From assembly GCF_026409565.1 (NCBI RefSeq), contig NZ_CP112881.1:2217501-2281500 (forward strand): DNA of 64,000 bases, read 5' to 3'. Made by a program: the position numbers and the translations under genes. This DNA comes from Sneathiella aquimaris (GTDB taxonomy: Bacteria; Pseudomonadota; Alphaproteobacteria; Sneathiellales; Sneathiellaceae). The notes under the pieces are model-generated. The model had not been told where the DNA came from and did not search any database. It saw only the letters and a program-made list of their open reading frames with translations. Below are positions 48,018 through 57,547 of the stretch, in pieces (the stretch's first letter is position 1; every line of letters starts with the position of its first letter).

Positions 48018-49468
48018 TTAGCTGCTGCTTTTTTAGGGGCTGCTTTTTTGGCAGCTGGCTTATCGCCATCCGCTTTTTTCTTAGCAGGCGCCTTCTTTGC
48101 AGGTGCTTTTTTAGCCGCAGCTTTTTTCTTTGGCTTCTCTTCTGTCGCTTCATCTGGATCCGCTGTCAGTTCCTCTACAGAAACTTTCTTTTCGGAAACA
48201 GTTGCAAGCTCAGCGATGAAATCGACAACTTTGTCTTCAAAGATCGGTGCGCGAAGTGAATTCTGCATCTCAGGATTTTTCTGGAACATTTCAAAAATCT
48301 GCTGTTCCTGTCCTGGGAAATTACGAGCCTGTACAAGCATTGCCTGCTGTACTTCTTCGTTGCTTACATCAATGTTGTTCAAACGACCAACTTCCGCAAG
48401 TAGCAATCCCAAACGAACACGACGCTCTGCGATTTCTGTGTATTCCGCTTTCAGCTCTTCTTCAGACTGGTCCTGATCTTCCATTTTCTGGTTAGACCGT
48501 TCCAGTTCCTGTTTGAACTGATCCCAAATGTTGTTGAATTCGGACTCTTTCATTCCAGGAGGAACTTCGAAAGAATGACCGTCAGCCAACGCATCCAGCA
48601 TGTTACGCTTCAATGTCTGACGTGAAAGCTGGTTGTATTCGTCTTCCATCCGACCCCGCACGGCATCTTTCAATGCTGCCAGATCATCAAGGCCAAGTTT
48701 CTTAGCGAAATCGTCGTCGATCTCAACCGGAGCCGCTTCCTGTACTTCGTGAACAGTCACGTCAAACACAGCGTCTTTGCCGGCAAGATCCGCAGAACCG
48801 TAATTTTCAGGGAATGTCACATTAACAGCAACTTCGTCGCCGCCTTTTTGACCAATCAGCTGCTCTTCAAAGCCAGGAATGAATTGTCCTGAACCGAGCT
48901 CAAGCTGGTGTCCTTCTGCTGTACCGCCATCAAACGCAACACCATCCACTTTACCGACAAAATCGATCAGGACGGCATCGCCTTCTTTGGCTTTACGGTT
49001 ACGGGCTACTTTTTTGAAGTTTTTCTGCTGACCAGCAATCTGCTCCAACGCTTCTGCTACTTTTTCGTCAGCAACATCGGCAACAAGCTTTTCAAGCTTC
49101 AGCTTGGAAAAGTCCATTGGTTCGAATTCAGGCATGATTTCTACTTCAATCGTGAATTCGAGATCCTCACCTTCATCAAATTTGGTGATTTCGATTTTCG
49201 GCTGCTGCGCAGGACGAAGTTCGTTGTCTGTCAAAGCTTTCTGGCTGGTTTCATTAACCGTTTCTTCCAGAATTTCACCCATGACTGAACGGCCAAAACG
49301 CTGACGCAGAATGTTCATGGGAACTTTACCTGGACGGAAACCAGGTAGTTTTACCTGCTGACCAACTGTGGTCAGTTTTTCTGTCACTTTGCTTTCAATT
49401 TCTGCCGCCGCAACAACGACTGTGAAATCCCGTTTCAGCCCCTCGGAGCTAGTCTGTGTAACCTGCAT
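48002..49468 (-). CDS. tig: Trigger factor with Lys/Ala-rich tail
   Basis: Ribosome-bound chaperone and peptidyl-prolyl isomerase. The 488 residues comprise the ribosome-docking domain with GFRPGKVP near residue 45, the FKBP-type PPIase domain (residues about 155-240, GDAVLIDFVGKVDG and FIPGFEEQLIGQKGGDE) and the helical substrate domain. The last about 52 residues (437-488) are a low-complexity Lys/Ala/Pro tail of repeated AKKAPAKK type, reminiscent of histone H1 tails. Typical trigger factors end near residue 435, so the tail is an addition. First gene of the tig-clpP pair. Confidence 0.96.
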   Translation of the reverse strand: MQVTQTSSEGLKRDFTVVVAAAEIESKVTEKLTTVGQQVKLPGFRPGKVPMNILRQRFGRSVMGEILEETVNETSQKALTDNELRPAQQPKIEITKFDEGEDLEFTIEVEIMPEFEPMDFSKLKLEKLVADVADEKVAEALEQIAGQQKNFKKVARNRKAKEGDAVLIDFVGKVDGVAFDGGTAEGHQLELGSGQFIPGFEEQLIGQKGGDEVAVNVTFPENYGSADLAGKDAVFDVTVHEVQEAAPVEIDDDFAKKLGLDDLAALKDAVRGRMEDEYNQLSRQTLKRNMLDALADGHSFEVPPGMKESEFNNIWDQFKQELERSNQKMEDQDQSEEELKAEYTEIAERRVRLGLLLAEVGRLNNIDVSNEEVQQAMLVQARNFPGQEQQIFEMFQKNPEMQNSLRAPIFEDKVVDFIAELATVSEKKVSVEELTADPDEATEEKPKKKAAAKKAPAKKAPAKKKADGDKPAAKKAAPKKAAAKKSEK

Positions 49469-49546
49469 GAACGATTACCTGTCAATTCTGTTAAAAGATC
49501 TATTTTGGCACCGGCGGCCGACACATTCGTCAGCCGCGAAAATTTT

Positions 49547-49631
49547 TGGTGCGGGTAGAGGGAGTCGAACCCCCACGCCTCTCGGCACCAGAACCTAAAT
49601 CTGGCGCGTCTACCAATTCCGCCATACCCGC
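49547..49631 (-). tRNA. tRNA-Leu (TAG)
   Basis: An 85-base class II tRNA on the minus strand with a long variable arm (TGCCGAGAGGCG). The acceptor GCGGGTA pairs with TACCCGC, the discriminator is A, and CCA is encoded. The anticodon loop TTTAGGT gives TAG. Confidence 0.96.
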
Positions 49632-49844
49632 ATTTTTGTCCACACAGCCAACTGAAAAACAGCCGTTTCCACATGGAGCGGCAGTCTATAGCACAACATT
49701 TCTTCAATTGACTAGGGGAATTGTGGACTTCTGGAAAAGAAATCTGAAAAAAGCAACCGCGGCCGATTAAAAACCGCAGTTTTCTGCCAACTCATAAAAT
49801 ATGAAAATCGGAAAAAAATTACAGGAAAACAGGAATAGACCGTC

Positions 49845-50081
49845 TCAGTTGGTTAACCGGAAGTCTTTAACAAACGTATCCAGTGCCAAAACGCGCACGC
49901 CCTGTGGATCCTTATACCCACTTCCAAGAAGCGTTCTTTCAAAGTGAACGTGCGGAATGCCAAAATCATCGTCACTGACATACAGCACTTTTGCTTCTTC
50001 CTGAGCGTTAATCTGCATTGCTCTATAATAGATATCGCCTTGAACGATTTTCTCTCTTAAATCTATCTTCTTAAACAACAT
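49845..50081 (-). CDS. Conserved hypothetical small protein
   Basis: A 78-residue soluble protein (MLFKKIDLREKIVQGDIYYR at the start) with no signal peptide or membrane helix. The pattern is mixed beta, with VLYVSDDDFGIPHVHFERTL in the middle and VRVLALDTFVKDF at the end. I do not recognise a family. It stands alone between tRNA-Leu and the NAD(P)HX repair gene. Even codon use on one frame over its length supports a real gene. The ATG at 50081 has GGA upstream. Confidence 0.65.
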   Translation of the reverse strand: MLFKKIDLREKIVQGDIYYRAMQINAQEEAKVLYVSDDDFGIPHVHFERTLLGSGYKDPQGVRVLALDTFVKDFRLTN

Positions 50082-50197
50082 GGCCAATCCAAACGTTCAA
50101 TGTAATCCGGTATTCTTTTGTAATATAAAGGAAAATCGTAAATAAACCCTTTATACGACAAAAACCGGTTTTTTGGTTGGATATACAGAACCCTTTA

Positions 50198-51664
50198 TTA
50201 TAGAGACTGGAGGATTGCAGGAATTTCCTTTTCGATGTCTTCAGCAATCAGTCCGGGCCCAAACCGATAGCCCGCCTGACCATGCACCCAGGTTGCTGCC
50301 ATCACCGCCAAAAAGGGCTTCATCCCACCCGAGATAAAGCCTGCAATAATCCCGGCAAGGGCATCGCCTGAACCTGCCGTTGCCATCCACGGCGGTGCAT
50401 GAACATTCAAGGCAACCGTTCCATCCGGGTCCGCGATTACGGTTGTCGCTCCTTTCAACAAAACAATTGCGCCAGACAGACGGGCCGCAGCCCGGACTGA
50501 AGCAATTGCATCGGTCTCTTTTTTGAACAAACGGGCAAACTCTGCACTATGCGGTGTCAAGACAACGGCACCGATTTTCTTTTTCTTAATGGCCGCAAAC
50601 AGACGGTCAGGTTCTTCCTGAAAGACAGTCAGGGCGTCTGCATCAAGAACAACCTCTACATCTGATGAAACTGCCGCCAAGGCATTTTCTCTCGTCTTTT
50701 CAGTTACCCCATTCGCAGGCCCGACAACAATTGTCCCCAATCGTTTTTCTTCGATAATCTGTTCAAGCGGCTGATTGTCCTGCTTTAATAACATCACCGC
50801 TTCCAATGCTGCGCTATAAGTCATTATTGCAGACGGCGGCGATATAACAGAAACAGCTCCCGCTCCGGCTCTAAGCGCACAGCGGGCCGTTAATCGTGCC
50901 GCACCAGTATGGGTCATTCCACCGCCGCAAATTCCAGCATGTCCTCGGTCATATTTATGGCCGCTTCGCTGCGCAACGGGCATGGCATCAACCCATAAGC
51001 CAGGCTCGTTCAACCAACACAAATCGTCCAGCTTGTCGAGCACATCCTCCGGGATTCCGATATCAATCAGCTTCAAAAGGCCAATATGATCTTTGCCAGG
51101 ATCCAGATAATGCCCACGCTTAGCCCGAAAAAAACTGACCGTCAAAACCGCTTCCGGGGTACCCGGACTGATCGCCCCTGTATTACCATCCAATCCACTG
51201 GGAACATCGACAGCAATAATGTCAGCCTTCTCGCGACGGATATGCTCAAAAGCTTCCACGACCTCAGCGGGGAGCGTTCCTCGAAACCCTGTCCCGAAAA
51301 GAGCATCGACAAAAACACCCGCTTCAAACTGCCCAATCTCAGAGAGGGGTGCTGTTGCAACAGAGCATTTTTCGTACATTTCCAACGCATCACCCGACAG
51401 TTTGGAAACATCCCCATAGACGAAAACCTGAACAGGCCAGCCAGCATCAAAGAGCGCCCGGGCAACGACATATCCGTCCCCCCCGTTATTGCCTGGCCCG
51501 CATAAAATTCCGATCGGGCAGAGATCCCAGCCTTCCTCAATGAATGCTGCAACCCCCTGCCCTGCATTTTCCATCAACTCTCGGCCCGGAACGCCTTTTT
51601 TTATTGCCCAGCTATCACACTGGTACATTTGTTCAACCGTTAATATTTCAGGACCAAGAGTCAT
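50198..51664 (-). CDS. nnrDE: Bifunctional NAD(P)H-hydrate repair enzyme (epimerase and dehydratase)
   Basis: Repairs hydrated NAD(P)H: the YjeF-type epimerase domain (residues about 1-210, GPGNNGGDGYVVARAL and VDVPSGLDGNTG) interconverts R and S forms. The C-terminal ribokinase-like dehydratase domain (about 225-488) removes water using ADP or ATP; it shows VVLTPHSAEFARLF and the AGSGDALAGIIAGF anion hole. The 488-residue fused form is usual for bacteria. It lies 6 bp after the amidase gene. Confidence 0.95.
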   Translation of the reverse strand: MTLGPEILTVEQMYQCDSWAIKKGVPGRELMENAGQGVAAFIEEGWDLCPIGILCGPGNNGGDGYVVARALFDAGWPVQVFVYGDVSKLSGDALEMYEKCSVATAPLSEIGQFEAGVFVDALFGTGFRGTLPAEVVEAFEHIRREKADIIAVDVPSGLDGNTGAISPGTPEAVLTVSFFRAKRGHYLDPGKDHIGLLKLIDIGIPEDVLDKLDDLCWLNEPGLWVDAMPVAQRSGHKYDRGHAGICGGGMTHTGAARLTARCALRAGAGAVSVISPPSAIMTYSAALEAVMLLKQDNQPLEQIIEEKRLGTIVVGPANGVTEKTRENALAAVSSDVEVVLDADALTVFQEEPDRLFAAIKKKKIGAVVLTPHSAEFARLFKKETDAIASVRAAARLSGAIVLLKGATTVIADPDGTVALNVHAPPWMATAGSGDALAGIIAGFISGGMKPFLAVMAATWVHGQAGYRFGPGLIAEDIEKEIPAILQSL

Positions 51665-51670
51665 TTTATA

Positions 51671-53086
51671 TTACACCAGTCTGGAAAGGTCCGGGCGCGC
51701 GCCACGTGCCGGAGACATTTCTTCAAAAGCCGCAGCAGCAGCCAGCACCACGTCATCACGGTGCATAGGACCAACGATTTGTAATCCGACCGGCATTCCA
51801 TCATCTCCGAACCCACAAGGGACAGAACAGGCAGGCTGCTGTGTCAGGTTAAAAGGATAAGAGAACGGCGTCCAGTCAACCCATTGCCCCCCTTCTGGAC
51901 GAACGTCCGGCGTAAGCTGTGAAACCGGGAACGCGGTGACGGAAAGGGACGGCGTTAACAGCAGGTCATATTGTTGATGGAATTTACGCATCTTAATGCC
52001 CAGCTCAGTGCGGGCGACAGAAGCATCCATCACATCATTTATGCCATACCCTGCCGCTTCTTCAATTACTTGTTTAAGTCCGGGATCCAGCATATCCCGT
52101 TTATCTTCAGGAACATCTTTCATGGCGTAGGCCGCGCCGGAATACCAAAGTGTTTTGAACATTTCGATCGGATTTTCAAATCCCGGATCGACTTCCACAA
52201 CATCCACGCCAGATGCCCGGATTAAATCGACCGCCTTATCGACGGCTCTGGCAACATCGTCATTAACAGAGGCATAGCCAAGATTTCGACTATAGGCCAC
52301 TTTGCGACCTTTAAATCCGTCCTTGAGGGATGTTCGATAATCCACATCCGTGGCAGGAAGGGAAAACCAGTCGCGATAATCAAATCCGATCATACTTTGC
52401 AGCATTAACGCTGCATCAGCAACGGAACGGGTCATTGGCCCAACATGTGAGACAGTCCCAAAAGCCGACGCTGGCCAGACGGGCACCCGACCGAAGCTTG
52501 GCTTTAGACCAAATATCCCTGTAAATGCGGCTGGAATGCGAATGGATCCCCCGCCATCGCTTCCCGTATGAAGAACCCCCATACCCGCGGCACAGGCCGC
52601 GGACGCACCGCCACTGGAACCACCTGGCGTCATTGCCGGATTCCATGGGTTTCTGGTCGCTCCGCTTAACGGACTATCCGTAACGCCCTTCCATCCAAAT
52701 TCCGGAGTTGTCGTCTTCCCCAATAAGACAGCGCCCTGCTCGCGCAGTCTTTGAACCGCTGGCGCATCGTCATCCCAGGGGCCTGCAGGATCAACGATGC
52801 AGGATCCCTTCAATGTAGGAAAGCCTTTCATCAGCATTATATCTTTGATGGTTGTTGGAATACCGTCAACTAACCCCTGAGGCGCGTTATTTTTCCATCG
52901 ACCTTCCGACTGTTTTGCAGCAGCCAGCGCCCCTTCTTCATCAACAAAGACAAACGCATTTAACGCACCATCATACCGCCTGATTTGATCCAGTGCGGCT
53001 TGTGTCGCCTCAACCGGAGAGATATCTCCGGATGCATATCCTTCTAAAAGTTCTGTCGCCGATGCATAGGCCAATTCTTCCGACAT
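51671..53086 (-). CDS. Amidase signature family hydrolase
   Basis: A 471-residue amidase of the GatA/AS family. The Ser-cisSer-Lys triad is visible: Lys in TTIKDIMLMKGF, cis-Ser in PGGSSGGASAACAAGMG, and the nucleophile in GSDGGGSIRIPAAF. It is not GatA, as no gatB/gatC is nearby and the C-terminus differs. The substrate is unknown. The ATG at 53086 with GGGGG upstream is preferred to in-frame ATGs up to 53122. It directly precedes the NAD(P)HX repair gene and may be cotranscribed. Confidence 0.9.
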   Translation of the reverse strand: MSEELAYASATELLEGYASGDISPVEATQAALDQIRRYDGALNAFVFVDEEGALAAAKQSEGRWKNNAPQGLVDGIPTTIKDIMLMKGFPTLKGSCIVDPAGPWDDDAPAVQRLREQGAVLLGKTTTPEFGWKGVTDSPLSGATRNPWNPAMTPGGSSGGASAACAAGMGVLHTGSDGGGSIRIPAAFTGIFGLKPSFGRVPVWPASAFGTVSHVGPMTRSVADAALMLQSMIGFDYRDWFSLPATDVDYRTSLKDGFKGRKVAYSRNLGYASVNDDVARAVDKAVDLIRASGVDVVEVDPGFENPIEMFKTLWYSGAAYAMKDVPEDKRDMLDPGLKQVIEEAAGYGINDVMDASVARTELGIKMRKFHQQYDLLLTPSLSVTAFPVSQLTPDVRPEGGQWVDWTPFSYPFNLTQQPACSVPCGFGDDGMPVGLQIVGPMHRDDVVLAAAAAFEEMSPARGARPDLSRLV

Positions 53087-53244
53087 AACGCCCCCATATT
53101 TGTTTTTATTTGCCATTTTCAAAGAAGAATAGAATTCAACACGGTCACATGCAATGGAAGAGACGTTGGCAAAAGAATATTCTTGGGAAAAACGTCGAAC
53201 GGTTATATATGCAGGGGGTTAGTGACTTACCCAATTATGGCCTT

Positions 53245-53478
53245 ATGAAAAATTTCAGAGAAAAATTTAAAATACCGAAAAAGAAGTCTCACAGGCTTCT
53301 CTTGGGCTGGGCTCTTATGTTTGGCGGGATTTTCGGCTTTATGCCGATTGCCGGCTTCTGGATGTTACCGCTTGCCATTATAGTATTGTCTGTTGATATC
53401 CCGTTTGCTCGGCGCTTGCGCCGCCGGATAGAGGTATGGTGGGGCCGCAGAAAACAGAATAAAACGAAACTTCACTGA
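53245..53478 (+). CDS. Small PGPGW-like transmembrane protein
   Basis: A 77-residue protein with a basic N-terminus (MKNFREKFKIPKKKSHR), two closely spaced hydrophobic segments (LLLGWALMFGGIFGFMPIAG and WMLPLAIIVLSVDI) and a strongly basic C-terminus (RRLRRRIEVWWGRRKQ). This resembles small PGPGW-type membrane proteins; the assignment is tentative. The frame is open back to 53110, but none of the upstream starts has a Shine-Dalgarno, and TTGGGA-N17-TATATG near 53190-53215 could be its promoter. It is divergent from the amidase gene. Confidence 0.65.
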   Translation: MKNFREKFKIPKKKSHRLLLGWALMFGGIFGFMPIAGFWMLPLAIIVLSVDIPFARRLRRRIEVWWGRRKQNKTKLH

Positions 53479-53562
53479 ACCAAATTGACACGTAAGGCCC
53501 GGAAACGGGCACAACAATCAAGGCAAATTGGACCTAAAGAGTAAACCTACACTTCCCGGAAG

Positions 53563-53600
53563 CAAAAAACCCCCGAAAAACCGAAGCTTTTCAAGGGGTT
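53563..53600 (-). terminator. Terminator after tRNA-His
   Basis: AACCCC...GGGGTT with an inner GAAAA/TTTTC helix. On the minus strand it is followed by six T directly after the tRNA-His gene. Confidence 0.85.
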
Positions 53601-53603
53601 GTT

Positions 53604-53681
53604 TGGGGCGAGTGACCGGGATTGAACCGGCGACCTCCTGAGTCACAGTCAGGCGCTCTAACCAACTGAGCTACACTCGCC
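53604..53681 (-). tRNA. tRNA-His (GTG)
   Basis: Minus-strand cloverleaf of 78 bases including the extra G-1 that pairs with the C73 discriminator, the hallmark of tRNA-His. The acceptor GCGAGTG pairs with CACTCGC and CCA is encoded. The anticodon loop CTGTGAC gives GTG. Confidence 0.96.
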
Positions 53682-53734
53682 ATCGGGTGGCGCTTTATTT
53701 ACCGATCATATCCCTACCGGTCAAGCAGGTTTCT

Positions 53735-54904
53735 TCAATTGTTAGAAAAAAAATCATTCAGTCGGGACACTGCATCTGACAAGACTTGCTCTTTCTTACA
53801 GAAACAAAAGCGGACAAAATGATCAACCGCGTTATCGGACGTATAAAAAGCGCTCACAGGCAGGGCTGCGACACCGGCCTGCTCGATAATCAACTGACAG
53901 AATTCAGCATCCGTTCCCTTAAAACCTGACGCCCTGATATCCGCATTGATAAAATAAGTTCCGTCGCAATCTGCTGTTTGAAGACCCGCAGATTCCAAAC
54001 CAAACTTCATAAAGTTCCGTTTCGCCTGCATATCTTCTCGCAACGTTTCGTAATAATCATCATCTTTGTTCAAGCCATAGGCAACCGCATGCTGTAAAGC
54101 AGGTGGGGTTGTAAAGGTCACAAACTGATGGGCCTTCGCAATCCGTGCGATCATTTCGGTGCAGCCGGTCACATATCCCACCTTCCATCCGGTCAACGAA
54201 AAGGTTTTGCCCGCCGAACCAATACGAACAGTTCTCTCTCCCATCCCAGGAAGGGTCGCAATCGGAATATGGCGGGTCAATCCAAAGACGATATGTTCAT
54301 ACACTTCATCACAGACAACATAGGCATCATTTTCAAGCACCCGGTCCGCGATCATCTGCAATTCATCCAGATTAAACACTTTGCCAGTGGGGTTCATGGG
54401 AGTATTCAACAGAACAAGTTTGGTTTTTTCAGAAAACGCCCCTGCAAGCCGGTCCGCATCCAGAGTCCAATGAGGAGGATCCAGACGGACAAATTTTGGA
54501 ATACCCCCGGCCCGCAGGACAAGCGGTAAATAGCAGTCATATAAGGGCTCGAATAAAACAACTTCATCGCCCGGCTCGATCAATGCCATCAGACTGTCAT
54601 TCAATGCCTCAGTCGCGCCAGACGTGATCAGAATATCTGTTTCAGGATTAACGGCGATTCCATAAAAACGGTGATTATGATCGGCAACAGCTTGCCGCAA
54701 CTCCATTGTACCCATCATCGGCGGATACTGATTGGGGCCGTCCATTAAGGCTTTTGCGGCGATGGCACGAATGTCTTCGGGCCCATCCTCATCCGGAAAT
54801 CCTTGCCCCAGATTAATCGCCCCTTTTTCATTTGCGAGCGCGGACATGACTTCAAAAATTGTTGTCCCGAAACCTGATAAGGCACTGTTTGTCTGTTTAA
54901 CCAT
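53735..54904 (-). CDS. PLP-dependent class I/II aminotransferase (methionine/kynurenine aminotransferase-like)
   Basis: A 389-residue fold-type I aminotransferase. Start of domain: SGFGTTIFEVMSALANEKGA then INLGQGFPDEDGP, typical of the YbdL / kynurenine-aminotransferase group. The PLP contacts are NTPMNPTGKVF and CDEVYEHIVF, and the Schiff-base Lys lies in SAGKTFSLTGWKVGY. The start at 54904 gives the family length; an in-frame ATG at 54949 with AGGGAA upstream would add 15 residues. It is divergent from a second aminotransferase. The substrate is not fixed by sequence. Confidence 0.9.
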   Translation of the reverse strand: MVKQTNSALSGFGTTIFEVMSALANEKGAINLGQGFPDEDGPEDIRAIAAKALMDGPNQYPPMMGTMELRQAVADHNHRFYGIAVNPETDILITSGATEALNDSLMALIEPGDEVVLFEPLYDCYLPLVLRAGGIPKFVRLDPPHWTLDADRLAGAFSEKTKLVLLNTPMNPTGKVFNLDELQMIADRVLENDAYVVCDEVYEHIVFGLTRHIPIATLPGMGERTVRIGSAGKTFSLTGWKVGYVTGCTEMIARIAKAHQFVTFTTPPALQHAVAYGLNKDDDYYETLREDMQAKRNFMKFGLESAGLQTADCDGTYFINADIRASGFKGTDAEFCQLIIEQAGVAALPVSAFYTSDNAVDHFVRFCFCKKEQVLSDAVSRLNDFFSNN

Positions 54905-54990
54905 TGCTGCTCTCAATCTTCCCTTGCGGTCATTGATTTCAACAGGCATATCTTTCCCTGTCAATGGACGCAAGCAATAAGGACACAGGA

Positions 54991-56169
54991 ATGGGCATCT
55001 CATCAAAAATCTCGCTTTTGGGTACTGAAACGGCTTTTGATGTCCTGGCAAGGGCTGCAAAGCTGTCCGCCTCGGGCATGGATGTTATCAATCTGGGCAT
55101 CGGGCAACCCGATTTTCCTACGCCCGATGCGATTGTGCAGGCCGGCATCGACGCCCTGAAAAATGGTCACCACGGTTATACGGCGGCCAATGGCACTCAG
55201 GAACTTCGCGAAGCAGTGGCGCAAGACATTTTAAAATATCGCGGCGTCCCTGTCTCTGCGGACAATATCCTGATCATGCCCGGCGGAAAGCCGACCATGT
55301 CCTTTGCCATTGAGCTTTTTGGCGAAGCCGGCGCAGAAATTCTATACCCCAATCCGGGCTTTCCCATTTATGAAAGCATGATCCGATATTCCGGGGCAAA
55401 GCCTGTCCCCATTCCACTTCTGGAAGAACAGGGTTTCTCCTTTGATGCAGACCAGGTTCTCTCTCTTGTGAATAACAATACAAGACTGATCATCCTGAAC
55501 AGCCCGGCGAACCCCACCGGCGGTATTGTCGACAAAAGACAACTGGAAAAGTTGGTGGATGGCCTTAAGAGATGGCCAGATGTCTATATTCTTTCGGATG
55601 AAATTTACAGCAGGATGACCTATGATGGGCAGCAACATGTCAGCCTTCTGTCCTTCAGTGATCTTCGAGAAAGATTGATCATTCTGGATGGCTGGTCAAA
55701 AACCTACGCCATGACAGGATGGCGTTTGGGTTGGGGACTCTGGCCTGAACATCTGGTGCCGGAAGTCACTAAACTATGCGTCAACTATCATTCCTGCGTG
55801 AATGCCGCAGCCCAAATGGCGGGCATCACGGCGCTGACCATGGACCAATCCCCAGTTAACGAAATGATGTATGCTTTTAATGAACGTCGTTTGCTTATCC
55901 ATCAACGGCTCAATGATATGCCGGGTATCTCCTGTGTGCTCCCAAAAGGCGCCTTTTATGCCTTTCCCAATATACAAGGAACCGGAAAAACCGCTAAAGA
56001 GTTGCAGGATATCTTATTGAACGAACAAGGTGTGGCCAGTATTGCCGGAACGAGTTTTGGATCTTTCGGTGAAGGATATCTCCGTTTTTCATACGCCAAC
56101 TCGCTGGATAATATCAATAAAGCCATGGATCGTGTCGATGCCGTCGCCCGGCAGCTTGCAAAAGGATAA
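54991..56169 (+). CDS. PLP-dependent class I/II aminotransferase (aspartate aminotransferase-like)
   Basis: A 392-residue enzyme related to AspC-type aminotransferases: GMDVINLGIGQPDFPTP near residue 30, NSPANPTGGIVDKRQLE, LSDEIYSRMTYDG and the Lys in DGWSKTYAMTGWRLGWGL. The substrate is uncertain. The start at 54991 has AAGGA seven bases before an AGGA-spaced ATG; a longer reading to 54964 is possible. It is followed 7 bp later by slyX, and lies head-to-head with the other aminotransferase, sharing a regulatory gap of under 90 bp. Confidence 0.9.
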   Translation: MGISSKISLLGTETAFDVLARAAKLSASGMDVINLGIGQPDFPTPDAIVQAGIDALKNGHHGYTAANGTQELREAVAQDILKYRGVPVSADNILIMPGGKPTMSFAIELFGEAGAEILYPNPGFPIYESMIRYSGAKPVPIPLLEEQGFSFDADQVLSLVNNNTRLIILNSPANPTGGIVDKRQLEKLVDGLKRWPDVYILSDEIYSRMTYDGQQHVSLLSFSDLRERLIILDGWSKTYAMTGWRLGWGLWPEHLVPEVTKLCVNYHSCVNAAAQMAGITALTMDQSPVNEMMYAFNERRLLIHQRLNDMPGISCVLPKGAFYAFPNIQGTGKTAKELQDILLNEQGVASIAGTSFGSFGEGYLRFSYANSLDNINKAMDRVDAVARQLAKG

Positions 56170-56176
56170 ATACATA

Positions 56177-56389
56177 ATGTCAGAGATTGAAAAACGCCTT
56201 ATGACCCTTGAACTCAGCGTTGCTGAGCAGGATCAGGTCGTGCAGGATTTAAGCGATATGGTCAATAATCAGTGGCAGGAAATAGAACGACTGCGCGCTA
56301 AACTCACAACCGCTCATCAACGGATCGTTTCTCTGGAAGAAAGTGTCCCAACGCAGGGCGGCCAACCTGAAAAACCACCCCATTATTAA
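56177..56389 (+). CDS. slyX: SlyX family protein
   Basis: A 70-residue, almost entirely helical coiled-coil protein (EKRLMTLELSVAEQDQVVQD, then LSDMVNNQWQEIERLRAKL), with a short Pro-rich tail EKPPHY matching the SlyX C-terminal PPHY. The family is widespread and of unknown function. It begins 7 bp after the aminotransferase stop, so it is cotranscribed. Confidence 0.9.
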   Translation: MSEIEKRLMTLELSVAEQDQVVQDLSDMVNNQWQEIERLRAKLTTAHQRIVSLEESVPTQGGQPEKPPHY

Positions 56390-56565
56390 TGTCGGACCGT
56401 GAACCGGGCCCTGCCACACGATTTTTGAACCTCGGACTCTCTCTCGGTATCTGGATTATGTAGGCTGAAGACCCCACCTCTATTTCAGCATATGCTTGCT
56501 TTTCTTGACAGTTGGACGTACAAGCCCATCTACTTTTAAATGGATGAAATGGCAGGTGAAACGCA

Positions 56566-56880
56566 ATGGCATCAGATAAATCAAACAATACTTCTGATCA
56601 GGATCAGGAAAACGCTCCCGAGGATCCGGTGGTTACCTACATTCTGAATGCCGTGGACGGCGGCGGAGAAGTATCCCCCAATCACATCGCTCAGAAAATT
56701 GCATCCGACCGGTCTAAACCAACGGATCCCAATGATATCTGGCGGAAATACATGACCGCAGTTCGCCAGCAGGCAATCCATCTCGCCCGTACAGGCCGGA
56801 TTGAAATCGTAAGAAAAGGTGTGGCCGTAGATCCAAACGATTTTAAGGGTCTCTATAAATTGAGACTGCCTCAAAAATAG
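56566..56880 (+). CDS. DUF3253 family protein
   Basis: A 104-residue protein with a disordered acidic N-terminus (about 20 residues) followed by a small winged-helix-like domain: SPNHIAQKIASD, then DIWRKYMTAVRQQAIHLART, GRIEIVRKGVAVDPN and a C-terminal GLYKLRL. This is the DUF3253 pattern; function unknown, DNA binding conceivable from the fold. It has its own 176-bp upstream gap with a TTGACA at about 56514, but no convincing -10. Confidence 0.82.
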   Translation: MASDKSNNTSDQDQENAPEDPVVTYILNAVDGGGEVSPNHIAQKIASDRSKPTDPNDIWRKYMTAVRQQAIHLARTGRIEIVRKGVAVDPNDFKGLYKLRLPQK

Positions 56881-57051
56881 TCGTTTCGCTTCGGTTTACC
56901 AACGCATCGAGACCCTTTCATTGCACATTATTTAGGCGATTGATGAAATTTTGATCAATTTTTTTGACCAACTTTTAGTCATTCGTAGTATCCAAGGGGA
57001 AAATTTCGCAGTTTTCTGCCTTTGTATTTTTTTTAAAACAACCGACAAAAC

Positions 57052-57067
57052 TGGCACGCCTCATGCT
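57052..57067 (+). promoter_or_regulatory. Sigma54 (-24/-12) promoter of glnBA
   Basis: TGGCACG-N4-ATGCT matches the RpoN consensus TGGCACG-N4-TTGCA, with the GG and GC elements at exact spacing and one mismatch in the -12 element. It lies 58 bp upstream of glnB. Nitrogen control of glnB by NtrC and RpoN is established in related bacteria; I could not see a clean NtrC site upstream. Confidence 0.75.
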
Positions 57068-57121
57068 ATATAGAAGGTAGTTTTGAAAATATCCCCTTTG
57101 CGGCACCAACTGAAGAAGTGA

Positions 57122-57463
<342 letters not shown>

Positions 57464-57547
57464 TCTTAAAAATAAAAAGGCTGTCCGATTCAGGTTAGCC
57501 AATGAATAAGTTCGTCAAACTCTCAAATCAGAAAGAAAGACATAGAT

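Noticed and set aside
56304-56588. 94-codon minus-strand frame across the slyX-DUF3253 gap
   Set aside because: It overlaps both flanking genes on the other strand and its product shows no recognisable pattern.
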